From positions 1,426,001-1,490,000 of the forward strand of contig NZ_CP063056.1 in NCBI RefSeq assembly GCF_015356115.1: 64,000 nt of DNA. The letters are read 5' to 3'. The notes under the pieces were generated by a model. The model worked only from the letters and a program-made list of their open reading frames with translations. It did no database searches and was not told the DNA's origin. This DNA comes from Rodentibacter haemolyticus (GTDB lineage: Bacteria > Pseudomonadota > Gammaproteobacteria > Enterobacterales > Pasteurellaceae). Shown one piece after another: positions 16,557-24,572 of this stretch. Each line of letters opens with the position of its first letter. Within the stretch, counting starts at the first letter, position 1. The translations under genes and the position numbers were made by a program.

Positions 16557-16623
16557 GTGTTGTCCCGTATCGGATTTCATCAATGCTGAGGTTTTAGTTC
16601 CGGTTATTGATGAAATCCAACAC
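16557..16623. repeat. Long inverted repeat after asnC
   Basis: GGATTTCATCAAT (16572-16584) and ATTGATGAAATCC (16606-16618) are perfect 13-base inverted arms, and the outer GTGTTG / CAACAC extends the symmetry to 67 bases. No T tract follows directly, so it is an imperfect candidate for the asnC terminator. The remaining 110 bases before the convergent gene hold a small AAAATCT-TT-AGATTTT hairpin (16645-16660) and nothing else that I can name. Confidence 0.55.
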
Positions 16624-16735
16624 GGTTCTTTAAAGTACGGTTAAAAAATCTTTAGATTTTGAACCTAGGCTTGCCAAGGGCGGAGCAAGGCATAACAACC
16701 GCTTTAAGCGATTGTGTATAATTTTAAGTGAATTT

Positions 16736-18031
16736 CTAGCGAAAACGATCCAAAAACTTATAATACTGCACGCCGATTTTGGTGGCTAAATTTTTTACGA
16801 TCTTTCCGCCATAAACGGATGGTACTTTTAGTTCCTCGAAAATTCGTAAGCGTTCATCATCGCCTAAAATGGCTTCCGCGATAATGCGACCGGCAAGCCC
16901 TGTTAATGCAACGCCGTGCCCGGAATAGCCGTGAGCAAAATAAATATGCGGGGAAATTCGACCAAAATGCGGCGTGGCGTTCATTGTCATATCGATTGGC
17001 CCCGCCCAGCCGTAATCGATTTTAACCCCTTCAAGTTGTGGGAAAACGTGCAGCATATTTTGCCGCATTACGGCAACCATATCTTTTTCCGAACTGGAAT
17101 CACTGCCGAAAAGAAGGCGATTATCCGCACTTAGACGATAATAATCGAGTAATAAATTATTATCACATACCGACATACCATTATTAATCACGGAATCGGC
17201 AAGGGTTTGACTTAAAGGTTCGGTTGCTATGATAAAACTTTCGACCGGCATAATTTTGCGATTAATGCCATGGTGAATCGATTTGGGTAGCACATCAATA
17301 TAGGCGTTGGTTGCTAAAATAACATCTTGAGAAATGACCGCACTTTGCGTGGTTTTTACTTCGATACTGCCGTTTTTTTCAATCAGATCCACGACCGGCG
17401 ATTGCTCGAAAATCCGCACGCCGAGATCTAAACAGGCTTTTGCTAACCCTAAGCAATAATTAAGCGGGTGCAAATGTCCTGAATTGCTGTCGTATAAACC
17501 GCCCACGTAAATATCGCTGCCCAAGTGCCGTTTGAGTTTCGCTTTATCCCAAAGTTGCATATTTTTATAGCCAAAATTTTCGTGGCTGGCTTTTTCCATT
17601 TCGATGAGGTCATCCATACGGCGTTCATTCAGCGCAAGGGTGGCGTAACCTTTTTTCCAGTCGCATTGAATGCCGTATCTGGTAATGCGTTCATCAATAA
17701 TATCAATGGCTTCTAAGGACATTTCCCATAATTTACGAGCTTTATCAAAACCCACTTCTTTGATGTATTCGTCAATGCCTTCTTCAAAGCCGTTAATCGC
17801 TTGTCCACCGCTTCGCCCTGAAGCACCGAATCCCACACGTGCGCCTTCTAATACGATGACTTTTTTTCCCTTCTCAGCGAGTTCAAGAGCGGCGGATAAA
17901 CCGAAGAAACCGGCACCGATAACGCACGCATCCGCTTGTTCAACCTGTGTTAACGCGGGAAGTTGAAAATCTTGATTGCGTGAATCGAAATAGTAAGATG
18001 GTACGTGTTCCTGATTGGCAAAATTCAGCAT
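16736..18031 (-). CDS. FAD-dependent amine oxidoreductase, PuuB-like
   Basis: A 431-residue flavoprotein of the DAO/glycine-oxidase fold. The dinucleotide loop CVIGAGFFGLSAALELAEKG (residues 36-55), the second FAD contact EGARVGFGASGRSGGQ, and the C-terminal FAHGYSGHGVALTGLAGRI match gamma-glutamylputrescine oxidase PuuB and related OrdL proteins. The start at the internal Met (MLNFANQEH) is used because the longer frame runs into the potD promoter. It is divergent from potD, a polyamine-binding protein, which supports a polyamine substrate. No PuuA, PuuC or PuuD genes are nearby, so the exact substrate is open. Confidence 0.8.
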   Translation of the reverse strand: MLNFANQEHVPSYYFDSRNQDFQLPALTQVEQADACVIGAGFFGLSAALELAEKGKKVIVLEGARVGFGASGRSGGQAINGFEEGIDEYIKEVGFDKARKLWEMSLEAIDIIDERITRYGIQCDWKKGYATLALNERRMDDLIEMEKASHENFGYKNMQLWDKAKLKRHLGSDIYVGGLYDSNSGHLHPLNYCLGLAKACLDLGVRIFEQSPVVDLIEKNGSIEVKTTQSAVISQDVILATNAYIDVLPKSIHHGINRKIMPVESFIIATEPLSQTLADSVINNGMSVCDNNLLLDYYRLSADNRLLFGSDSSSEKDMVAVMRQNMLHVFPQLEGVKIDYGWAGPIDMTMNATPHFGRISPHIYFAHGYSGHGVALTGLAGRIIAEAILGDDERLRIFEELKVPSVYGGKIVKNLATKIGVQYYKFLDRFR

Positions 18032-18104
18032 AAAAAATCTCGTGAATAAAATGTGGCGAAATCTTACCCCTATGGGTAAATATGTCAAACCCTTTGCGAA
18101 AAAA

Positions 18105-18113
18105 TGTTATACT
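18105..18113 (+). promoter_or_regulatory. Extended -10 promoter of potD
   Basis: TGTTATACT is an extended -10 element (TGn-TATACT) 57 bases before the potD start. No good -35 is seen at the right distance, which is usual for extended -10 promoters. Confidence 0.45.
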
Positions 18114-18170
18114 CCCGTCCGCGTAAATTTGGCGCATTGATTATTAATTATTCCTCCGGAGGTCAATAAA

Positions 18171-19223
18171 TTGAAAAAATCTTTTGTTCGCTCAATCAAA
18201 TCTCTTTTCCTTTCGGCAACCGTACTTTTTACGGCATCCGCTTTCGCCAACAATAAGCTTTATGTTTATAACTGGACGGACTATGTGCCTTCCGATCTTG
18301 TTGCTCAATTTACTAAAGAAAGCGGTGTGGAGGTCATTTATTCCACCTTTGAAAGCAATGAAGAAATGTATGCAAAGTTAAAACTGACGGAAAATGCCGG
18401 ACAAGGCTACGACTTGGTTTTTCCATCAAGCTATTACGTTAATAAAATGATCAAAGAGAATATGTTGCAACCTTTAGATCACAGCAAACTGAGTAACTTG
18501 AAACAAGTGCCGACACATCTTTTAAACAAGGAATTTGATCCTGAAAATAAATATTCTTTGCCTTATGTATATGGTTTAACGGGGATCGAAGTGAACGCGG
18601 ATGAGATTGATCCGAACAGTATTACAAGTTGGGGGGATTTGTGGAAACCGGAGTTTAAACACAAAGTATTAATGACCAGCGATGCACGTGAAGTTTTTCA
18701 TATCGCATTATTATTAGACGGTAAATCACCGAATACCACGAATGAAGACGAAATCAAAGCCGCTTATGAACGTTTGGTTAATTTATTACCTAACGTGGTA
18801 ACCTTTAATTCGGATTCACCGGAAGTCCCTTACGTACAAGGCGAAGCGGCGATCGGTATGATTTGGAACGGTTCCGCTTATTTAGCACGTAAAGAAAACC
18901 CAAGCTTACAATTTATCTATCCGAAGGAAGGGGCTATTTTCTGGATGGACAATTATGCGATACCGAGAACCGCAAAAAATGTAGAAGGCGCGCATAAATT
19001 TATTGATTTCTTGCTTCGTCCGGAAAATGCAAAAGTAGTGGTAGAACGTATGGGCTTCTCTATGCCGAATAACGGTGTGAAAGCCTTATTAAATCCTGAA
19101 CTCGCTAACGATCCGATTTTATTCCCATCGGCTGAACAAGTCGAAAAAGGCATTATGCAAGGGGATGTGGGTGAAGCGATTGATATTTATGAAAAATATT
19201 GGAATAAATTGAAAACCAATTAA
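18171..19223 (+). CDS. potD: Spermidine/putrescine-binding periplasmic protein
   Basis: Periplasmic receptor for polyamines feeding a PotABC-type ABC importer. The 350-residue precursor starts at TTG, chosen because GGAGG (18158-18162) is at ideal distance and the signal peptide begins there: basic n-region, hydrophobic core and AFA cleavage site after residue 26. The mature protein has KLYVYNWTDYVPSDL and the ligand-loop SSYYVNKMIK and IGMIWNGSAY typical of PotD. No potABC genes adjoin it, so it is an orphan receptor paired here with a divergent PuuB-like oxidase. Confidence 0.92.
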   Translation: MKKSFVRSIKSLFLSATVLFTASAFANNKLYVYNWTDYVPSDLVAQFTKESGVEVIYSTFESNEEMYAKLKLTENAGQGYDLVFPSSYYVNKMIKENMLQPLDHSKLSNLKQVPTHLLNKEFDPENKYSLPYVYGLTGIEVNADEIDPNSITSWGDLWKPEFKHKVLMTSDAREVFHIALLLDGKSPNTTNEDEIKAAYERLVNLLPNVVTFNSDSPEVPYVQGEAAIGMIWNGSAYLARKENPSLQFIYPKEGAIFWMDNYAIPRTAKNVEGAHKFIDFLLRPENAKVVVERMGFSMPNNGVKALLNPELANDPILFPSAEQVEKGIMQGDVGEAIDIYEKYWNKLKTN

Positions 19224-19236
19224 TTTTTTCTTGCAA

Positions 19237-19270
19237 AAAAAGTGCGGTTAAAAATGACCGCACTTTTTGT
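19237..19270 (+). terminator. USS-pair terminator after potD
   Basis: AAAAAGTGCGGT (19237-19248) and ACCGCACTTTTT (19257-19268) form a 12-bp stem with loop TAAAAATG and a T run. Confidence 0.88.
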
Positions 19271-19276
19271 TATACT
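19268..19276 (+). promoter_or_regulatory. Extended -10 promoter of proS
   Basis: TGTTATACT, identical to the element before potD, directly abuts the potD terminator and lies 44 bases before the proS start codon. Confidence 0.45.
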
Positions 19277-19319
19277 CACGCTAATTTTTTCTCAATTTAA
19301 AGTATTTAAGGTTAATCCG

Positions 19320-21032
19320 ATGCGTACAAGTCAATATTTATTCTCTACATTAAAGGAAACGCCGGCGGAAGCGGCGATTGTGAGTCATCAACTGATGTTG
19401 CGTGCGGGGATGATTCGCCCTCTGGCTTCAGGTTTATACCATTGGATGCCGACCGGATGGCGGGTTCTTCGGAAAGTAGAAAAAGTGATTCGCGAAGAAA
19501 TGGATAAAAGCGGTGCGCTTGAAATTAAAATGCCGGTTGTGCAACCGGCGGAACTGTGGCAGGAGTCCGGTCGTTGGGATCAATATGGTCCGGAATTATT
19601 GCGTTTTACCGATCGTGGTGAGCGTGGTTTTGTTATCGGGCCGACGAATGAAGAAGCCATTACGGATCTAATGCGACGTGAAATCACCTCTTATCGTCAG
19701 CTACCGATTAACCTTTATCATATTCAGACCAAATTTCGTGATGAGGTTCGCCCACGTTTCGGCGTGATGCGCAGTCGTGAGTTTATAATGAAAGATGCCT
19801 ATTCTTTCCATACGGATAAAGAAAGTTTGCAACAAACTTATGATGTAATGTATCAAACTTATAGTAATATTTTCAGTCGCTTAGGTTTGGATTTCCGCGC
19901 AGTGCAAGCAGACACGGGGTCTATCGGCGGTAGTGCATCTCACGAGTTTCAAGTGTTAGCAAATAGCGGTGAAGATGATGTGATTTTCTCTACAGAATCG
20001 GACTATGCGGCAAATATTGAACTGGCCGAAGCGATTGCAGTCGGAGAACGAGGCGCACCGACCAAAGCCATGGAACTCATTGATACGCCGAATGCAAAAA
20101 CGATTGCGGAATTGGTGGAACAATTTAATCAACCGATTGAAAAAACCGTGAAGACCTTGATTGTAAAGGGGGCAAGTGAAGAACAGCCTCTTGTTGCGCT
20201 AGTGATTCGTGGCGATCATGAGTTAAACGAAATCAAAGCGGAAAAATTAGCGGAAGTCGCCTCGCCGTTGGAGTTTGCCGATGAAGCGGAAATTAAGGCG
20301 AAAATCGGTGCGGGCGTAGGTTCATTAGGGCCGGTAAATCTGACAGTTCCGGTAATTATTGATCGTACGGTGGCATTGATGTCCGATTTCAGTGCCGGTG
20401 CGAATATTGATGACAAACATTATTTCAATATCAACTGGGAACGTGATGTTGCCTTGCCGAAAATCGCTGATCTTCGCAATGTCGTAGAAGGTGATCCAAG
20501 TCCGGATGGAAAAGGCACGTTGCTTATTAAGCGCGGTATTGAAGTAGGACATATTTTCCAACTCGGAAAAAAATATTCAGAAGCGATGAATGCAACGGTT
20601 CAAGGTGAAGACGGTCGTCCAATGGTTGTAACCATGGGTTGTTACGGTATTGGTGTAACCCGAGTTGTGGCGGCAGCGATTGAGCAACATTATGATGATC
20701 GCGGTATTATTTGGCCGACAGATGAAATCGCACCATTTACCGTGGCGATTGTGCCGATGAATATGCATAAATCCGAAAGCGTGCAACAATATGCCGAAGA
20801 ATTGTACCGCACTTTACTGGCGCAAGGCGTAGATGTGATTTTTGATGATCGTAAAGAACGTCCCGGTGTGATGTTTGCGGATATGGAACTTATCGGTGTA
20901 CCGCATATGATCGTCATTGGTGAGAAAAACCTTGCGAACGGTGAAATTGAATATAAAAATCGCCGTAACGGTGAGAAAGAAATGATTGGAAAAGACCAAT
21001 TGTTAGATTTCTTAAACGGGAAATTAGCGTAA
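19320..21032 (+). CDS. proS: Prolyl-tRNA synthetase
   Basis: Class II aminoacyl-tRNA synthetase of bacterial type. The start at MRTSQYLFST gives 570 residues, the family length; a longer in-frame reading from 19242 begins inside the potD terminator. Catalytic motifs are seen in ASGLYHWMPTGWRVLRK, FVIGPTNEEAITDL (motif with the TNE triad), RPRFGVMRSREFIMKD (motif 2) and MGCYGIGVTRVVAA (motif 3). The insertion domain with cis editing of mischarged alanine spans about 230-390 and the anticodon-binding domain is C-terminal, from about residue 470. Confidence 0.98.
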   Translation: MRTSQYLFSTLKETPAEAAIVSHQLMLRAGMIRPLASGLYHWMPTGWRVLRKVEKVIREEMDKSGALEIKMPVVQPAELWQESGRWDQYGPELLRFTDRGERGFVIGPTNEEAITDLMRREITSYRQLPINLYHIQTKFRDEVRPRFGVMRSREFIMKDAYSFHTDKESLQQTYDVMYQTYSNIFSRLGLDFRAVQADTGSIGGSASHEFQVLANSGEDDVIFSTESDYAANIELAEAIAVGERGAPTKAMELIDTPNAKTIAELVEQFNQPIEKTVKTLIVKGASEEQPLVALVIRGDHELNEIKAEKLAEVASPLEFADEAEIKAKIGAGVGSLGPVNLTVPVIIDRTVALMSDFSAGANIDDKHYFNINWERDVALPKIADLRNVVEGDPSPDGKGTLLIKRGIEVGHIFQLGKKYSEAMNATVQGEDGRPMVVTMGCYGIGVTRVVAAAIEQHYDDRGIIWPTDEIAPFTVAIVPMNMHKSESVQQYAEELYRTLLAQGVDVIFDDRKERPGVMFADMELIGVPHMIVIGEKNLANGEIEYKNRRNGEKEMIGKDQLLDFLNGKLA

Positions 21033-21050
21033 TAGAGTAAATTAAATTTA

Positions 21051-21081
21051 AACGACCGGATTTTATATTCGGTCGTTTTAG
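21051..21081 (+). terminator. Rho-independent terminator of proS
   Basis: AACGACCG (21051-21058) and CGGTCGTT (21070-21077) pair around an 11-base loop and run into TT. A further hairpin CGGCGAAA / TTTCGCCG lies at 21095-21113. Confidence 0.75.
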
Positions 21082-21125
21082 TCTAGAAGAACTACGGCGA
21101 AAGATTTTCGCCGAAAGTGATATTG

Positions 21126-21158
21126 AAAAACCGACTTTTAGCATTAAGTCGGTTTTTT
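21126..21158. terminator. Bidirectional terminator between proS and ybhA
   Basis: AAAAACCGACTT and AAGTCGGTTTTTT flank an 8-base loop. A and T runs on the two sides make it suitable for the leftward ybhA transcript as well as for proS. Confidence 0.85.
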
Positions 21159-21166
21159 TAATTTTA

Positions 21167-21985
21167 TTAAATTGAAAAATAAGTTTTCAATACATCGGCA
21201 ATACCCGCTTCATTATTGCTACGAGTAATTAATTTTGCCTGTTGTTTCACTTCATCTTCGGCATTGTCCATTGCAACGCCTAGTCCTACGGCTTTGAGCA
21301 TACTGATATCATTATGGTTATCGCCAAAGGCAATAACCTGCTGCGGATCAATTCCCCATTGGGCTAATAATGCAACCAGTCTTCCCCCTTTGGTATTGCC
21401 TGCGTTAGCAATATCAATGCGATCAACCCAAGACCATTCACAACTAAACTCGCCCTGTGGCAAGTCTGCAACAACGGCATTCATTATATTTTTATCCGGT
21501 GCGGAAATAACACATTTCCAAATCGGTTGATGATTATCTATCACATCTTGAATACTCGCTACTTTGCGCACATCAGGGCGGACTTCCGGCGGGCAGCTTT
21601 CCACCCATTGTAAAAATTTTTCCATGTGGGGATTAAGTTTTGCATAATTCATCGAATCTTTTGAATACATTAAGAGATGACAATGATGTTTTTCCGCCAC
21701 ATCAAAAATCAGTTGTGCCTGTTGTTTGGAAAGGGGATTGGCAAAAGGTGTGCTATCGGTTTCAACATCGTAAACGTAAGTGCCATTGCAACAAATAATC
21801 GGTGTCGTTAGCCCTAATTCCCGATAATAAGGTTTGACGGCGGTATGATGTCTGCCCGTTACCAAAATGACTTGAATACCTTTTTCCAGCAATGTTTGAA
21901 TTGCTTTTTTATTCTCAGTCAAAATTTGCCCTTGTCCGTTGAGTAATGTGCCATCAAGATCAAAGGCGACCGCTTTATAATTCAT
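21167..21985 (-). CDS. ybhA: Cof-type HAD hydrolase, YbhA-like (pyridoxal phosphate phosphatase)
   Basis: A 272-residue HAD-IIB phosphatase. It has motif I FDLDGTLLNG (residues 8-17), motif II ILVTGRHHTAVKPYY, the C2 cap with WSWVDRIDIANAGNTKG, and motif IV VIAFGDNHNDISML. The combination TGRHH, ICCNGTYVYD and CEWSWxDxxDIA matches E. coli YbhA, which dephosphorylates pyridoxal 5'-phosphate and fructose 1,6-bisphosphate. It lies 64 bases after ulaF on the same strand, separated by a short hairpin, so it may be the last gene of the ascorbate operon. Confidence 0.85.
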   Translation of the reverse strand: MNYKAVAFDLDGTLLNGQGQILTENKKAIQTLLEKGIQVILVTGRHHTAVKPYYRELGLTTPIICCNGTYVYDVETDSTPFANPLSKQQAQLIFDVAEKHHCHLLMYSKDSMNYAKLNPHMEKFLQWVESCPPEVRPDVRKVASIQDVIDNHQPIWKCVISAPDKNIMNAVVADLPQGEFSCEWSWVDRIDIANAGNTKGGRLVALLAQWGIDPQQVIAFGDNHNDISMLKAVGLGVAMDNAEDEVKQQAKLITRSNNEAGIADVLKTYFSI

Positions 21986-22009
21986 ATTCTCATTCCTTCT
22001 TGTTGAAAG

Positions 22010-22027
22010 AGGCAGTAAATACTGCCT
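22010..22027 (-). terminator. Hairpin between ulaF and ybhA
   Basis: AGGCAGTA-AA-TACTGCCT is a perfect 8-bp stem. Read leftward it is followed by CTTTC, a poor T tract, so it is at best a partial terminator or a processing signal. Confidence 0.4.
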
Positions 22028-22049
22028 CCTTTGCTTATTTGATTGTTAA

Positions 22050-22769
22050 TTATTGCCCATAATACGCGTTTTTGCCGTGCTTACGCAGATAATGCTTGTC
22101 TAACAATTCCTGTTGCATTGAGCCGATATTCGGGCGAATTTGGTGGCTTACAAAGTTCATATAAGCCACTTCTTCCAATACGACGGAATTATGCACCGCA
22201 TCAAAAGCATCTTTGCCCCAAGTAAACGGACCATGTGAATGAACCAGTACCGCAGGCACGGATTTGGGGTCAATTTGGCGTTTACGGAACGTCTCGACAA
22301 TCACTTTCCCGGTTTCTAATTCATATTCGCCTGCAATTTCTTCAGGAGTCATTTTGCGGGTGCAAGGAATAGAACCATAGAAATAATCCCCCTGAGTTGT
22401 GCCCAGTGCCAAAATATCTTCGCCGGCCTGCGCCCAAGCGGTGGCGTGGCGGGAATGGGTATGCACGACACCGCCAATCTCGGTAAATTGACGATAAAGT
22501 TCCAAATGCGTAGGTGTATCGGAAGAAGGTTTTTTATCACCATATACCCGATTGCCTTGCAGATCGACTAAAACAATATCTTCCACCGTCATTTGATCGT
22601 ATTCCACACCGGAAGGTTTTATGGCAACAATGCCGCTTGCCCGATCAATTTCACTTACATTTCCCCAAGTAAAAGTGATCAATTTATATTTAGGCAGTTC
22701 TAAATTTGCTTTAAATACTCTTTCACGCATTGCCAGTAATTCTGGGCTTAATTCGGTTAATTGGCTCAT
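22050..22769 (-). CDS. ulaF: L-ribulose-5-phosphate 4-epimerase UlaF
   Basis: Last step of anaerobic ascorbate use, converting L-ribulose 5-phosphate to D-xylulose 5-phosphate for the pentose phosphate pathway. The 239-residue class II aldolase-like enzyme shows FTWGNVSEIDR, KPSGVEYD, the zinc ligands in GGVVHTHSRHATAWAQ and the C-terminal HGPFTWGKDAFDAVHN and RKHGKNAYYGQ, close to E. coli UlaF and AraD. About ten extra N-terminal residues relative to E. coli. Its start overlaps the ulaE stop by four bases (ATGA), so the two are translationally coupled. Confidence 0.95.
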   Translation of the reverse strand: MSQLTELSPELLAMRERVFKANLELPKYKLITFTWGNVSEIDRASGIVAIKPSGVEYDQMTVEDIVLVDLQGNRVYGDKKPSSDTPTHLELYRQFTEIGGVVHTHSRHATAWAQAGEDILALGTTQGDYFYGSIPCTRKMTPEEIAGEYELETGKVIVETFRKRQIDPKSVPAVLVHSHGPFTWGKDAFDAVHNSVVLEEVAYMNFVSHQIRPNIGSMQQELLDKHYLRKHGKNAYYGQ

Positions 22770-23626
22770 AGGGTAAACCCTCCTTCTTGCATTTTTTGTT
22801 CGATCCAACGGCGTGCATTGATAATTTCCGCAATAGGTTCGTCCGCTTTTTCTGTCCACATTTCAATTAAGAATGCACCGCGATAATTGAGTTCCGCTAA
22901 GGTTTTGAAACAGGCCGGGAAATCCACACAACCTTCGCCGAAAGGTACATCACGGAACTGACCTTTACAGGTTTCGGTTACTTTGTAAGTATCTTTTAAA
23001 TGAATAGCGGAGATTTTATCGATGCCTAATTTGAGTTCTTCGGCGACATTATCATTCCAAGCCGAAAGATTGCCTAAGTCAGGATAAACGGTAAACCATG
23101 GGGATTTGATGATTTCGTCCCATTTTTTCCAACGGGAAATAGAACTCATAAACTTGGTATCCATAATTTCTACCGCAAGGGTAACTTGGTTGCCGGCGGC
23201 AAGTTCAACCGCCCATTCCAAACCTTTCTGAAAACGTTCAATCGTGCCTTCATCTTGCTCTTCATAATAAACATCATAGCCTGCAAGTTGAATGGTACGA
23301 ATACCCGTATCCACCGCGAATTGAATGGCTTTTTCCATAATTTCATAGGCTTTTTGGCGAATCGCCTCATCACGGCTGCCAAAGGGAAAACGGCGATGAC
23401 CGGATAAACACATTGAGGGAATGGTTACGCCCGTGTTGACAATCGCTTTCACTAATTTTAAGCGTTCTTTTTTACTCCAATCAAGACGAGCCAAACGCTC
23501 ATCGGTTTCGTCAATAGACATTTCAACAAAATCAAAGCCACAGGTCTTGGCAATTGATAACCTGTCTTGCCAACTGATATTTTTAGGTAAGGCTTTTTCA
23601 TAAATGCCTAGTTTATGTTTTCTCAC
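22766..23626 (-). CDS. ulaE: L-xylulose-5-phosphate 3-epimerase UlaE
   Basis: Converts L-xylulose 5-phosphate, made by UlaD, to L-ribulose 5-phosphate for UlaF. The 286-residue TIM-barrel enzyme begins RKHKLGIYEKALP as in E. coli UlaE and has FDFVEMSIDETDERLARLDW, SMCLSGHRRFPFGS, IRTIQLAGYDVYYEE and the metal-ligand segments VEIMDTKFMSS and HLKDTYKVT. Length matches the family (284). The start has a strong GGAG. It overlaps ulaF and lies 115 bases after ulaR. Confidence 0.95.
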   Translation of the reverse strand: MRKHKLGIYEKALPKNISWQDRLSIAKTCGFDFVEMSIDETDERLARLDWSKKERLKLVKAIVNTGVTIPSMCLSGHRRFPFGSRDEAIRQKAYEIMEKAIQFAVDTGIRTIQLAGYDVYYEEQDEGTIERFQKGLEWAVELAAGNQVTLAVEIMDTKFMSSISRWKKWDEIIKSPWFTVYPDLGNLSAWNDNVAEELKLGIDKISAIHLKDTYKVTETCKGQFRDVPFGEGCVDFPACFKTLAELNYRGAFLIEMWTEKADEPIAEIINARRWIEQKMQEGGFTL

Positions 23627-23657
23627 GGGAAACTCCTTAGCGCCTCTTTACATCAAT

Positions 23658-23679
23658 ATTGGGTACCCACTTACCCAAT
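23658..23679. promoter_or_regulatory. Inverted repeat between ulaR and ulaE, possible operator
   Basis: ATTGGGT (23658-23664) and ACCCAAT (23673-23679) form a perfect inverted repeat with an 8-base centre about 32 bases upstream of ulaE. The position fits a repressor site such as for UlaR, but the same motif was not found in the ulaG-ulaAB intergenic region, so this is a guess. Confidence 0.3.
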
Positions 23680-23741
23680 CGTTTATTTCATTAAATTCTT
23701 CTTGCTTTGTTTCAAATTCTTGGTAAAAACCGACCGCACTT

Positions 23742-24488
23742 TTACGCTAATATAATCTCCAAGCCTTGTTCTCTTAACGCATCAATAATATTTGGATCGG
23801 ATTCTTTGCCTGTAATTAATAAATCAATATTTTTAAGCTCGGTAAATAACATTCCTACTTGCTGACCTAGTTTGGTACTATCCAATAACACCACATACTT
23901 GCTCGCTTTGCTGGATAAACGATGTTCTGAATTTGCAATAATCATATCCGTTTTATACAGTCCGTCTATGGTAAAGCCTTTACCGCTGGTGAACATAATA
24001 TTTGCCGCATAAGGGCTTTCATTTTGGTTAAGGGAAAGGGTAATGGCTTTATTACGATTATATTGTCCCCCCATAATGACAAGATCCTCGTGGTTATTTA
24101 CAATCAGTTGGTTTGCCAATGGCAGAAAATTCGTGATGATTTGTAATTTTCTGCCACATAACCGTTCCCCTAACATCTGCATTGTCGAACCGCAGGTCAA
24201 AATAATCGAATCTCCATCTTGACATAAACGACTCGCAGCCATTGCAATACGTTGCTTTTCATCAAGATTGTTAATTGTTCGATTATAGGGATCAACCGTG
24301 GTTGAGGGGCTTAACGCCTCCGCACCGTTACGTACTTTTTTTAAACGTCCCTGTTCTGCTAATTTATTAATATCTCGTCTCGCTGTGGCCGGAGAAACGT
24401 CCAGTAATTCAATAATTTCAGCCGTAGAAAGTGCTTTTTTCTCAAATAATAATTGCAAAAGCCGCCGATGGCGGTAATTTTCGTTCAT
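23742..24488 (-). CDS. ulaR: Ascorbate regulon repressor UlaR (DeoR family)
   Basis: DeoR-type repressor whose effector in E. coli is L-ascorbate 6-phosphate. The 248-residue protein starts at the ATG after AAGGA; it has an N-terminal helix-turn-helix (STAEIIELLDVSPATARRDINKL, residues about 18-45) and a C-terminal sugar-phosphate-binding domain with CGSTMQMLGERL, GGQYNRNKAITLS and FTSGKGFTIDGLYKTDM, close to E. coli UlaR. Unlike in E. coli, where ulaR is separately placed, here it sits between ulaG and ulaE on the same strand, behind a terminator hairpin. Confidence 0.93.
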   Translation of the reverse strand: MNENYRHRRLLQLLFEKKALSTAEIIELLDVSPATARRDINKLAEQGRLKKVRNGAEALSPSTTVDPYNRTINNLDEKQRIAMAASRLCQDGDSIILTCGSTMQMLGERLCGRKLQIITNFLPLANQLIVNNHEDLVIMGGQYNRNKAITLSLNQNESPYAANIMFTSGKGFTIDGLYKTDMIIANSEHRLSSKASKYVVLLDSTKLGQQVGMLFTELKNIDLLITGKESDPNIIDALREQGLEIILA

Positions 24489-24528
24489 TATATTTTCCTT
24501 GCGATTCATTTTGATTTGCTAATAATGA

Positions 24529-24569
24529 ACAAAAAATGAGCCATCTTCAAGTAGAAGACGGCTTTTTTG
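24529..24569 (-). terminator. Terminator between ulaG and ulaR
   Basis: AGCCATCTTC (24539-24548) and GAAGACGGCT (24554-24563) form a 10-bp stem with one wobble, flanked by six A before and six T after, so it can work in both directions. For the leftward transcript it would end the ulaG message or reduce reading into ulaR. Confidence 0.8.
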
Positions 24570-24572
24570 TTG

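Noticed and set aside
19242..19319. Longer N-terminus for proS
   Set aside because: The added residues come from the potD terminator hairpin, and family members start at MRTSQYL.
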